A DNA stretch of 5,076 nucleotides from Acidimicrobiia bacterium (GCA_025456165.1 JALOLI010000113.1:1-5076), one strand, 5' to 3'. Positions 1 through 5,076 are shown, counted from the first letter of the stretch. The notes: generated by a model not told the origin, from the sequence alone. Translations and numbers: made by a program.

Positions 1-83
1 TCGGGCGCTTGCTCGCCGATCTGGGAGAGAAGCGGCGGCGGCTCGAGGCCAAGCGCGACCGCCTGCTGGCCCGCCTCGGTTAG
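1..83 (+). CDS. 3' end of an unidentified gene (C-terminal 26 residues)
   Basis: Reading from base 3, an open frame runs to a TAG stop at 81-83. The visible residues are highly charged and read as an amphipathic helix, with the middle being GEKRRRLEAKRDRLLARLG. Most codons end in G or C, as in the downstream genes, which supports real coding. Leucines recur at 3-4 residue spacing among Arg, Lys and Glu, so a C-terminal coiled coil or basic helix is plausible. The fragment is too short to assign a family, and I do not recognise it. It does not resemble an ANTAR regulator or a hotdog thioesterase, two families I considered because of the neighbourhood. It ends 74 bp before the polA start, so the two genes could be co-transcribed. 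Confidence 0.55.
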   Translation, partial: GRLLADLGEKRRRLEAKRDRLLARLG

Positions 84-99
84 CGGGCCCGTCTCCCCC

Positions 100-105
100 T
101 AACAT
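100..105 (+). promoter_or_regulatory. possible -10 box upstream of polA
   Basis: TAACAT fits the TAnnnT pattern of sigma-A type -10 hexamers and is one of few A/T-rich spots in this GC-rich gap. No convincing -35 lies 16-18 bp upstream; that region is the end of the preceding gene. If used, transcription would start near 112, just after the upstream ATG at 110, which also argues against that ATG as the polA start. This is a weak call from pattern alone. Confidence 0.25.
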
Positions 106-144
106 CCCAATGCCCCGGCAGCGCCGCCGCGTCGGGCGCCCGAC

Positions 145-154
145 AGAGGAGAAG
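145..154 (+). promoter_or_regulatory. polA ribosome binding site
   Basis: AGAGGAGAAG contains a strong Shine-Dalgarno core, AGGAG at 147-151, with 6 bases before the ATG at 158. This fixes the polA start at 158. The in-frame ATG at 110 has no such site in front of it. Confidence 0.8.
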
Positions 155-157
155 CCC

Positions 158-2785
158 ATGCCCCGTCTCGCGCTGCTCGACGGGCACAGCCTCGCCTACC
201 GGGCCTTCTACGCCCTGCCGCCCGACCTGTCCACCCCGGACGGGCGGCCCACCAACGCCGTCTTCGGCTTCACCTCAATGGTGATCAAGCTGCTGGGCGA
301 CGAGCATCCCGAGGCCATGGCGGTGGCCTGGGACACCCCCGAGCCCACCTTCCGCGATGCGGCCTACGCCGGCTACAAGGCCACCCGCAAGGCCGCCCCG
401 GACCTCTTCCGCCAGCAGCTGCCGCTAATGGACGAAGTGGCCGACTGCCTGGGAATCCGCCAGTTCCGCCTCCCCGGCTACGAGGCCGACGATGTCATCG
501 CCACGGTGGCGCGCCGCGCCGCCGCCGCCGGATGGGAGGTGCTGGTGGTGACGGGCGACCGCGACGCCTTCCAGTTGGTGGGCGGCCCGATCAAGGTGGT
601 GTACACCCGGCGGGGGATCAGCGACACGGTGCTGGCCGACACCCGCTGGGTCGAGGAGCGCTACGGGGTGACCCCGGCGCAGTACCCCGACTACGCCGCC
701 CTGCGGGGCGACACCTCGGACAACCTGCCCGGGGTGCCCGGGGTGGGGGAGAAGACCGCGGCCCGACTGGTGGCGGAGTACGGGGGCCTCGAAGGCATCT
801 ACGCCCACCTGGAGGACCACTCGCCCCGGCTGCGCGCGGGCCTGGAGGCGGCGCGAGACCAGGTGTTCCTCAACCGGCAGCTGACCTACCTGCTGGAGGA
901 TGTTCCGGTCGAGGCGGCTCCGGAGGACCTGCGGCTCCTGCCCTGGGACCCGGCCCGGGTGCGCCCGGTGTTCGATGCTCTGGCCTTCCGCGGGCTCTGG
1001 CAGAGGCTGCAGGAAGCGGGGGGCGGCGGCCAGGAGGCGGCCGGCGGGGTTCTGGATGTGGAGGTCGTCGTGGCGGCGGAGCCAGGCGCGCTGGCCGCCG
1101 GGGGTGGTCTGCTGGCCCTGGAACCGGTATGGGATGGTGGGGTCCTGACCGGAGTGGTGGTGGCCGGCACCGGCGAGCGGGTCTCTTTCGTCACCGCCGA
1201 GCGCCTGGGGGCCCTGGCGGAGGCCCTGGCCGACCCGGCGGTGCCCAAGGCCTTGCACGACGCCAAGCCGCTCACCCGGGCGCTGCTGGAGGCCGGGGGT
1301 GACCTGGCCGGGCTCGCCTGCGACACGGCCCTGGCCGGCTACCTCATCACCCCCACGGAGCGGGCCCCCGACCTGAGCAGCCTCGCCTCGCAGGTGCTCG
1401 GGCTGGAGATCGAGCCTGAGGGAGCGGCCGCCACGGCCCGGGGAGCACAGGGGGCCTTCGACTTCGAGGCCGGCGGGCCGGACCTGGAGCGGGCCGGCCG
1501 GCGGGCGGTGGCAGTGGCCCGGCTGGCCGAGCCGCTGACCGCGCTGCTGGAGGCGCGCGGCGGACTCGAGTTGTACCGCGAGGTGGAACTGCCCCTGGTC
1601 CGGGTGCTGGCCGGCATGGAGGAGGCCGGCATCCTGGTGGACCGGGCCTACCTGGCGGAACTGGGCGAGCACCTCCGAGACCGCCTCGCCACCCTCGAAC
1701 GCAAGGCCTACGAGGCGGCGGGGGAGCCGTTCAACATCAACTCCACCCAGCAGCTGCGGGAGCTGCTGTTCGATCGCTTGCGGCTCCCGGTGCTGAAGAA
1801 GACGCCCAAGGGGGCGCCGTCGACCGACGCCTCGGTGCTGCAGAAGATGGTGGACCAGCACCCCGTCGTCGGCCACCTGCTGGCCTATCGCGAGCTGGAG
1901 AAGCTGCGCTCCACCTACGTGGACGGCCTCCTGCCGTTGATCGCTGCCGACGGGCGAATCCACTGCGCCTTCAACCAGACCGGGGCGGCCACCGGGCGCA
2001 TCTCCAGCGAGCGGCCCAACATGCAGAACATCCCGGTGCGCACCGAAGAGGGGCGCACCATCCGCCGGGCCTTCGTGGCCGCACCGGGCCACACCTTCGT
2101 GGTAGCCGACTACTCCCAGATCGAACTGCGGATCCTGGCCGATCTCAGCGGGGACGCCGGGCTGCTCGAGGCGTTCACCTCCGGGGCCGACATCCACACC
2201 GCCACCGCCGCCCGGGTGTTCGGGCTGGCTCCGGACCAGGTGACGCCCGACCTGCGCCGCCGGGCGAAGATGATCAACTTCGGCCTCCTCTACGGCATGG
2301 AGGCCTACGGGCTGGGGCAGCGCCTCGAGATCCCCACCGAGGTCGCCAAGGAGCACATGGACGCCTACTTCGCCCAGTTCCCCGCCGTGGCCGCCTTCAT
2401 GCAGGGCATGGTCTCCCGGGCCCGGGCCGACGGCTTCACCACCACCATGCTGGGGCGGCGGCGCTACCTGCCCGAACTGGCCTCGGACAACTTCCGCATC
2501 CGCCAGGCGGCGGAGCGCATGGCGCTGAACGCCCCCATCCAGGGGTCGGCGGCCGACATCATCAAGAAGGCCATGGTGGCCCTGGACGCCGAGTTGGGCC
2601 GCGGCGGGCCCGCCGCCACCATGCTGCTGCAGGTGCACGACGAACTGGTGCTCGAAGCTCCGGTCGAGGATGCGGAGGAGACGGCGGCCCTGACCCGGCG
2701 GATCATGGAGGGGGTCGTCGAGCTGCGGGTGCCGCTGCGGGTCGACGTCGGCATCGGCCGGACTCTGGGGGACGCCAAAGGCTGA
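158..2785 (+). CDS. polA: DNA polymerase I
   Basis: Cytoplasmic DNA polymerase I, 875 aa, a normal length for bacterial Pol I. It fills repair gaps and removes Okazaki primers. The start at 158 is chosen for its SD and because the protein then opens with MPRLALLDGHSLAYRAFYALP, the usual N-terminus. The 5' nuclease domain spans about 1-290, with metal ligands D8, D111/D112 (EADD), D134 and D136 (TGDRD) and the H3TH signature GDTSDNLPGVPGVGEKTA at 184-201. A 3'-5' exonuclease-like domain (about 310-465) has lost its catalytic acids: A320 and E322 replace the DxE pair, P371 sits at the second-motif Asp, and the third motif near 448-453 has no Asp, so proofreading is probably absent. The polymerase domain (about 475-875) is intact: TGRISS near 612-617, motif A with D651 (DYSQIELR), motif B with K704, F708 and Y712, and motif C with H827, D828 and E829. 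rpsA follows 91 bp downstream, the actinobacterial order. I see no frameshift or truncation. Confidence 0.97.
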   Translation: MPRLALLDGHSLAYRAFYALPPDLSTPDGRPTNAVFGFTSMVIKLLGDEHPEAMAVAWDTPEPTFRDAAYAGYKATRKAAPDLFRQQLPLMDEVADCLGIRQFRLPGYEADDVIATVARRAAAAGWEVLVVTGDRDAFQLVGGPIKVVYTRRGISDTVLADTRWVEERYGVTPAQYPDYAALRGDTSDNLPGVPGVGEKTAARLVAEYGGLEGIYAHLEDHSPRLRAGLEAARDQVFLNRQLTYLLEDVPVEAAPEDLRLLPWDPARVRPVFDALAFRGLWQRLQEAGGGGQEAAGGVLDVEVVVAAEPGALAAGGGLLALEPVWDGGVLTGVVVAGTGERVSFVTAERLGALAEALADPAVPKALHDAKPLTRALLEAGGDLAGLACDTALAGYLITPTERAPDLSSLASQVLGLEIEPEGAAATARGAQGAFDFEAGGPDLERAGRRAVAVARLAEPLTALLEARGGLELYREVELPLVRVLAGMEEAGILVDRAYLAELGEHLRDRLATLERKAYEAAGEPFNINSTQQLRELLFDRLRLPVLKKTPKGAPSTDASVLQKMVDQHPVVGHLLAYRELEKLRSTYVDGLLPLIAADGRIHCAFNQTGAATGRISSERPNMQNIPVRTEEGRTIRRAFVAAPGHTFVVADYSQIELRILADLSGDAGLLEAFTSGADIHTATAARVFGLAPDQVTPDLRRRAKMINFGLLYGMEAYGLGQRLEIPTEVAKEHMDAYFAQFPAVAAFMQGMVSRARADGFTTTMLGRRRYLPELASDNFRIRQAAERMALNAPIQGSAADIIKKAMVALDAELGRGGPAATMLLQVHDELVLEAPVEDAEETAALTRRIMEGVVELRVPLRVDVGIGRTLGDAKG

Positions 2786-2804
2786 CCGCGCTCCGCACTA
2801 GGTG

Positions 2805-2813
2805 TGTTACCCT
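2805..2813 (+). promoter_or_regulatory. candidate extended -10 promoter for rpsA
   Basis: TGT followed by TACCCT at 2808-2813 matches an extended -10 (TGn-TAnnnT). The closest -35-like string is TGACCG at 2783-2788, overlapping the polA stop codon, with a long 19-bp spacer; extended -10 promoters depend less on a -35. A start near 2820 would give a leader of about 57 bases. There is no terminator-like hairpin after polA, so some transcript could also read through from polA. Confidence 0.4.
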
Positions 2814-2827
2814 TCCGCCGCTCCCAT

Positions 2828-2859
2828 GCGATCTCCCGATCGCGGGGAAGCCCACTTCC
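2828..2859 (+). promoter_or_regulatory. two tandem hairpins in the rpsA leader
   Basis: Two perfect inverted repeats sit 2 bases apart in the 5' leader of rpsA. The first is a 6-bp stem, GCGATC/GATCGC (2828-2833 with 2838-2843), with a TCCC loop. The second is a 5-bp stem, GGAAG/CTTCC (2846-2850 with 2855-2859), with a CCCA loop; its last base touches the Shine-Dalgarno at 2860. Ribosomal protein S1 is known to repress its own translation in E. coli through a hairpin-rich rpsA leader. A similar role here is inference from layout only, because the sequences are not alike enough to claim homology. Confidence 0.45.
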
Positions 2860-2864
2860 AGGAG
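2860..2864 (+). promoter_or_regulatory. rpsA ribosome binding site with wide spacing
   Basis: AGGAG is the only Shine-Dalgarno candidate before the ATG at 2877. The spacing is 12 bases, longer than the 6 and 8 bases I measure for the two neighbouring genes. The spacer begins with an A-rich stretch, ACACATAAA at 2865-2873, unusual in this GC-rich region and of the unpaired A/U-rich type that S1 itself tends to bind. Confidence 0.6.
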
Positions 2865-2876
2865 ACACATAAACCC

Positions 2877-4382
2877 ATGACCGACGACATCAACGACGCG
2901 CCCGCCCCCGACATCTCCGAGGGCGAGCAGTTGACGGCGACCGCGACCGACGCCGAGGCCGCCATCGCCCCTGCGGCGGAGGAGATTCCTGCCACGACGC
3001 CGGAGTCCGCCGCGGCGCTTGCCGAAGAGATCCCGGCCGTGACCCCTGCCGAGGAAGCCCCGGCGGTGGCCGCTGTCGAGGAGCTCCCGGCTGCCGCCCC
3101 GGTCGCGGTCGTGGCAGCGGCTGTGATCCCCGCCGAGGACATCCCGGTCGGCCGCCTGTCGGCCGAGGACTTCGCCGCCGCGGTGGAGCGCACTGTGGTC
3201 GAGTTCTCCGAGGGCAGCCTGGTGAGCGGCACCGTCGTGCGGGTCGACCCCGACGAGGTGCTGGTCGACATCGGCTTCAAGTCCGAGGGCATCATCCCGA
3301 TCGCCGAGCTCTCCATCCGCAACAACGTCAACCCCAACGAAGTGGTTCAGGTCGGGGAAAGGATCGAGGCCCTGGTGCTCCAGGTCGAAGACCAGGAGGG
3401 CCGGCTGATCCTGTCCAAGAAGCGCGCTCAGTACGAGCGCGCCTGGGGGCGCATCGAGGAGATCATGCGCCAGGGCGGGACGGTCACCGGCCAGGTCATC
3501 GAGGTGGTCAAGGGCGGCCTGATCGTGGACATCGGCCTGCGGGGCTTCCTGCCCGCGTCGCTCGTGGAGCTGCGCCGGGTGCGGGACCTGCAGCCCTATG
3601 TGGGCACGGCTCTCGAGGCCAAGGTCATCGAGCTCGACAAGAACCGCAACAACGTGGTGCTGTCGCGCCGGGCCTACCTCGAAGAGGAGCAGCAGGAGCA
3701 GCGCCAGGCCTTCCTGGACGCGCTGGCGCCGGGAGAGATCCGCAACGGCGTCGTCTCCTCGGTGGTCAACTTCGGCGCTTTCGTGGACCTGGGCGGCATG
3801 GACGGCCTGGTGCACGTGTCCGAGCTGTCCTGGCAGCATGTCAGCCATCCGGGCGAGGCGGTGTCGGTCGGCGACAAGGTGACCGTCAAGGTGCTCGAGG
3901 TCGACCGCGATCGGGAGCGCATCTCACTCTCCATGCGCCAGACCCACGAGGATCCCTGGGAGTCGTTCTCGTCGGCCCACCAGGTGGGCGACGTGGTCGA
4001 CGGCGCGGTCACCAAGACGGTGCCCTTCGGGGCCTTCGTCTCGGTCACCGAAGGGGTGGAGGGCCTGGTGCACGTGTCGGAGATCGCCATGCACCACGTC
4101 GAGAGCCCGGAACTCGAGCTCTCGGTGGGCCAGCCGGTGAAGGTCAAGATCACCGAGATCGACGGCGACCGGCGGCGCATCAGCCTGTCGATCAAGCAAG
4201 CCACCCCCGAGTGGTCGCAGCGCTCCCAGTGGACCGAGGAGCGGCGTCCGGTCCGTCCTCGCCGGCGCAAGGAGTTCCAGCGCGAGGAGGAAGCGGCCGA
4301 GCCGCAGCCGACCTTCGCCGCCGACGCCTCGCTCGAAGCGATCCTCCAGGAGCTCAAGGAGAAGGGGATCGGGCGCAAGTAG
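2877..4382 (+). CDS. rpsA: 30S ribosomal protein S1
   Basis: Ribosomal protein S1, 501 aa, binds mRNA on the 30S subunit and helps place it for initiation. It has four S1 (OB-fold) domains, the usual actinobacterial number: about 112-183, 200-268, 286-356 and 371-442. Domains 3 and 4 carry the clearest RNA-binding signatures, VNFGAFVDLGGMDGLVHVSE and VPFGAFVSVTEGVEGLVHVSE. The linker between domains 2 and 3 (SRRAYLEEE) matches the S1 family pattern. Residues 1-95 form an acidic Ala/Pro/Glu-rich extension with repeated EEIPA-like units, likely disordered. After domain 4 comes a basic patch (R456 to K465) and a C-terminal helix-like end (TFAADASLEAILQELKEK, 479-496) that resembles the end of other actinobacterial S1 proteins as I remember them. 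The ATG at 2877 is chosen for the SD at 2860; upstream in-frame starts at 2802 (GTG) and 2826 (ATG) lack one. rpsA probably has its own promoter and a terminator at 4391-4417. Confidence 0.97.
   Translation: MTDDINDAPAPDISEGEQLTATATDAEAAIAPAAEEIPATTPESAAALAEEIPAVTPAEEAPAVAAVEELPAAAPVAVVAAAVIPAEDIPVGRLSAEDFAAAVERTVVEFSEGSLVSGTVVRVDPDEVLVDIGFKSEGIIPIAELSIRNNVNPNEVVQVGERIEALVLQVEDQEGRLILSKKRAQYERAWGRIEEIMRQGGTVTGQVIEVVKGGLIVDIGLRGFLPASLVELRRVRDLQPYVGTALEAKVIELDKNRNNVVLSRRAYLEEEQQEQRQAFLDALAPGEIRNGVVSSVVNFGAFVDLGGMDGLVHVSELSWQHVSHPGEAVSVGDKVTVKVLEVDRDRERISLSMRQTHEDPWESFSSAHQVGDVVDGAVTKTVPFGAFVSVTEGVEGLVHVSEIAMHHVESPELELSVGQPVKVKITEIDGDRRRISLSIKQATPEWSQRSQWTEERRPVRPRRRKEFQREEEAAEPQPTFAADASLEAILQELKEKGIGRK
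2979..3149 (+). repeat. degenerate EEIPA-type repeats in the S1 N-terminal extension
   Basis: Five related units occur in frame at S1 residues 35-39 (EEIPA), 50-54 (EEIPA), 59-63 (EEAPA), 68-72 (EELPA) and 87-91 (EDIPV). Their starts are 15, 9, 9 and 19 residues apart, separated by Ala/Thr/Val/Pro-rich filler. At the DNA level the units share the pattern GAGGAGATYCC, with drift at third positions. That fits old internal duplication followed by divergence, or selection for composition. Confidence 0.6.
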
Positions 4383-4390
4383 CCCGTCTT

Positions 4391-4417
4391 CGGGTGCCGG
4401 CCAGGGGCCGGCACCCG
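4391..4417 (+). terminator. likely rpsA terminator hairpin
   Basis: A perfect 12-bp inverted repeat, CGGGTGCCGGCC (4391-4402) with GGCCGGCACCCG (4406-4417), closes a 3-base AGG loop 8 bases after the rpsA stop codon. The following bases are TCTCCTGCGG, so there is no proper U-tract. GC-rich hairpins without a U-tract are common candidate terminators in high-GC actinobacteria. A shorter stem, CCCG/CGGG at 4383-4394, uses part of the same left arm and would compete with it. The long stem should be strongly favoured. Confidence 0.6.
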
Positions 4418-4484
4418 TCTCCTGCGGCCAACTGCCCCTCAAGGCGGACCCCCGCTCGTCCGAAGGACTAGTCACCACGAGAGA

Positions 4485-4501
4485 CGTGCGCCCGGCGCAC
4501 G
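4485..4501 (+). promoter_or_regulatory. hairpin directly upstream of the third gene's ribosome binding site
   Basis: CGTGCGC (4485-4491) and GCGCACG (4495-4501) form a perfect 7-bp stem with a CCG loop. Only one base separates it from the Shine-Dalgarno at 4503, so folding could affect ribosome access. No function can be assigned from sequence alone. It could also be chance in GC-rich DNA, although a perfect 7-bp stem at this exact place is notable. Confidence 0.35.
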
Positions 4502-4502
4502 C

Positions 4503-4508
4503 GGAGGA
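4503..4508 (+). promoter_or_regulatory. ribosome binding site of the third gene
   Basis: GGAGGA is a near-ideal Shine-Dalgarno with 8 bases before the ATG at 4517. It supports that start over the in-frame GTG at 4511, which lies too close to the site. Confidence 0.75.
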
Positions 4509-4516
4509 AGGTGGCT

Positions 4517-5076
4517 ATGGCCCGCCGGGGCAGGCTGATCCTGATCATCGATCCCGACCTCGACTTCGTCGAGGACACCCGGCTGCTGCTCGATGGGGAG
4601 CGGACGCTCACGGCTCGCTCTCTGGAAGAGGCCGAGGAGATCGCCGAGGGCGGACGGGTCGATGCTGCCGTCCTGGGCCCCTCTTTCGGCAACGAGGCCG
4701 GGGTACGGGCCGCCGGGAGGCTGCTGGCCGTCGACCCGACCATTCGCCTCGTGCTGGCGGCGAATGTGGTGACCAACCGGGTGTTGCTCGCCGCGTTGCA
4801 GACCGGCCTGGCCGATGTCATCGATACCCCGCTGACGGTGCGCAAACTGGCGACGGCGCTGGCGGCTCCCGCCCGCGCCGCGTCCGGGGCTCGCGTGCTC
4901 GACATTGTGGTCGAGGCGGCCCCGGCCGTTCCGACGGTGGCTGCTCCTCCGATCCTGGCCCCCGGACCGGCGGCGGCCTTCCTGTCTGCTGCTGCGGAGC
5001 CTGTGGCGCTCGCTCCGGTGGTGGTGCCGGTGCCTGAGGTTGTCGTGGCCGCTGCTGCGGTTCCGGCTCCGGTGGC
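4517..5076 (+). CDS. CpaE/TadZ-like protein, pseudo-receiver N-terminal part (partial, continues beyond window)
   Basis: The frame is open from the ATG at 4517 to the window end (186 codons seen, no stop), so the product is incomplete. Residues 6-117 follow a CheY-like receiver pattern: a hydrophobic first strand ending in acidic residues (LILIIDPDLDF, D12 and D14), a strand VDAAVLG at 48-54, a strand IRLVLAA at 76-82, and GLADVIDTPL at 97-106. The phosphate-accepting Asp is replaced by Gly54, the Thr/Ser switch position by Ala, and the conserved Lys before Pro by Thr104, so it should not be phosphorylated. From about residue 118, and strictly from 134, the sequence is Ala/Pro/Val-rich linker. 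This layout fits CpaE/TadZ proteins of tight-adherence (Tad/Flp) pilus systems, where an atypical receiver precedes a MinD/ParA-like ATPase. The ATPase would lie outside the window, so that assignment is inference. A stand-alone pseudo-receiver regulator is the main alternative. No clear promoter is visible before it. Confidence 0.75.
   Translation, partial: MARRGRLILIIDPDLDFVEDTRLLLDGERTLTARSLEEAEEIAEGGRVDAAVLGPSFGNEAGVRAAGRLLAVDPTIRLVLAANVVTNRVLLAALQTGLADVIDTPLTVRKLATALAAPARAASGARVLDIVVEAAPAVPTVAAPPILAPGPAAAFLSAAAEPVALAPVVVPVPEVVVAAAAVPAPV

Noticed and set aside
84..91. CGGGCCCG palindrome after the first gene as a terminator
   Set aside because: The two halves are continuous with no loop, so it cannot form a good hairpin, and no U-tract follows.
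110..157. Upstream in-frame ATG that would lengthen Pol I by 16 residues
   Set aside because: No Shine-Dalgarno precedes it, the added residues are not part of the Pol I family N-terminus, and the strong SD at 147-151 points to the ATG at 158.
532..1302. Open frame of 256 codons on the + strand in another frame of polA
   Set aside because: Its Gly/Arg/Pro-rich translation, no domain, and full overlap with polA mark it as a shadow.
425..2638. Very long open frame (737 codons) on the - strand opposite polA
   Set aside because: It lies wholly inside a clear polA gene. Its translation is a low-complexity mix rich in His, Gly, Gln and Arg, with no recognisable domain. Such antisense frames are expected where sense codons end mostly in G or C.
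2802..2876. Upstream in-frame GTG (2802) and ATG (2826) for rpsA
   Set aside because: Neither has an SD. The added stretch overlaps the candidate promoter and the leader hairpins, and S1 reads naturally from MTDDIND at 2877.
2703..3848. Open frame on the - strand opposite the end of polA and most of rpsA
   Set aside because: It crosses two well-supported genes and their gap, has no family resemblance, and its Arg/His/Gly-rich composition is typical of a GC-rich shadow frame.
4445..4462. CGGAC/GTCCG stem with an 8-base loop
   Set aside because: Five base pairs with a long loop in GC-rich DNA is within what chance gives, and it does not coincide with any gene signal.
4466..4473. GACTAGTC palindrome as an operator
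   Set aside because: A single 8-base palindrome without a second copy or a recognisable regulator site is not enough. It may be chance.
4486..5037. Open + strand frame and an opposing - strand frame (4468-4905) over the third gene
   Set aside because: The frame from the ATG at 4517 has a good SD and a receiver-like protein pattern. The competing frames give Arg/Gly- or Ser/Arg-rich sequence without domains.
1..5076. A previously undescribed multi-gene system in this window
   Set aside because: Two of the three main genes are standard housekeeping genes and the third fits a known pilus-assembly family. I see no defence, mobile or biosynthetic cluster signal that would justify a new-system claim.

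Overview
The window looks like a chromosomal housekeeping segment from a high-GC bacterium, most likely a member of the Actinomycetota. The reasons are the strong G/C bias at third codon positions, a DNA polymerase I with a degenerate proofreading site, a four-domain ribosomal protein S1, and the polA-rpsA gene order known from Mycobacterium and other actinobacteria. An Acidimicrobiia-like or other deep-branching lineage is possible, because the polymerase O-helix has Phe where mycobacterial Pol I has Tyr. That placement is inference.

Layout, all on the + strand: (1) the last 26 codons of an unidentified gene, ending at 83; (2) a 74-bp gap with a possible -10 box and a strong Shine-Dalgarno (SD) sequence; (3) polA, complete, 158-2785, 875 aa; (4) a 91-bp gap with a candidate extended -10 promoter, two tandem hairpins and the rpsA ribosome binding site; (5) rpsA, complete, 2877-4382, 501 aa; (6) a 134-bp gap with a 12-bp GC-rich hairpin that is the likely rpsA terminator, plus a second hairpin touching the next SD; (7) the 5' part of a gene starting at 4517 and running off the window. 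This last gene encodes a degenerate receiver-like domain followed by an Ala/Pro/Val-rich linker, as in the N-terminal part of CpaE/TadZ-type pilus assembly ATPases.

polA (DNA repair and Okazaki fragment processing) and rpsA (mRNA binding on the 30S subunit) are both growth-related but not functionally coupled. Their adjacency is conserved synteny, and rpsA appears to have its own promoter. The third gene is probably a separate transcription unit. In Mycobacterium tuberculosis the gene after rpsA is coaE; here the synteny breaks.

I see no mobile element, CRISPR array, tRNA or rRNA, and no clearly novel system. The points most worth a second look are the structured rpsA leader, the repeat-bearing N-terminal extension of S1, and the pseudo-receiver gene at the right edge.
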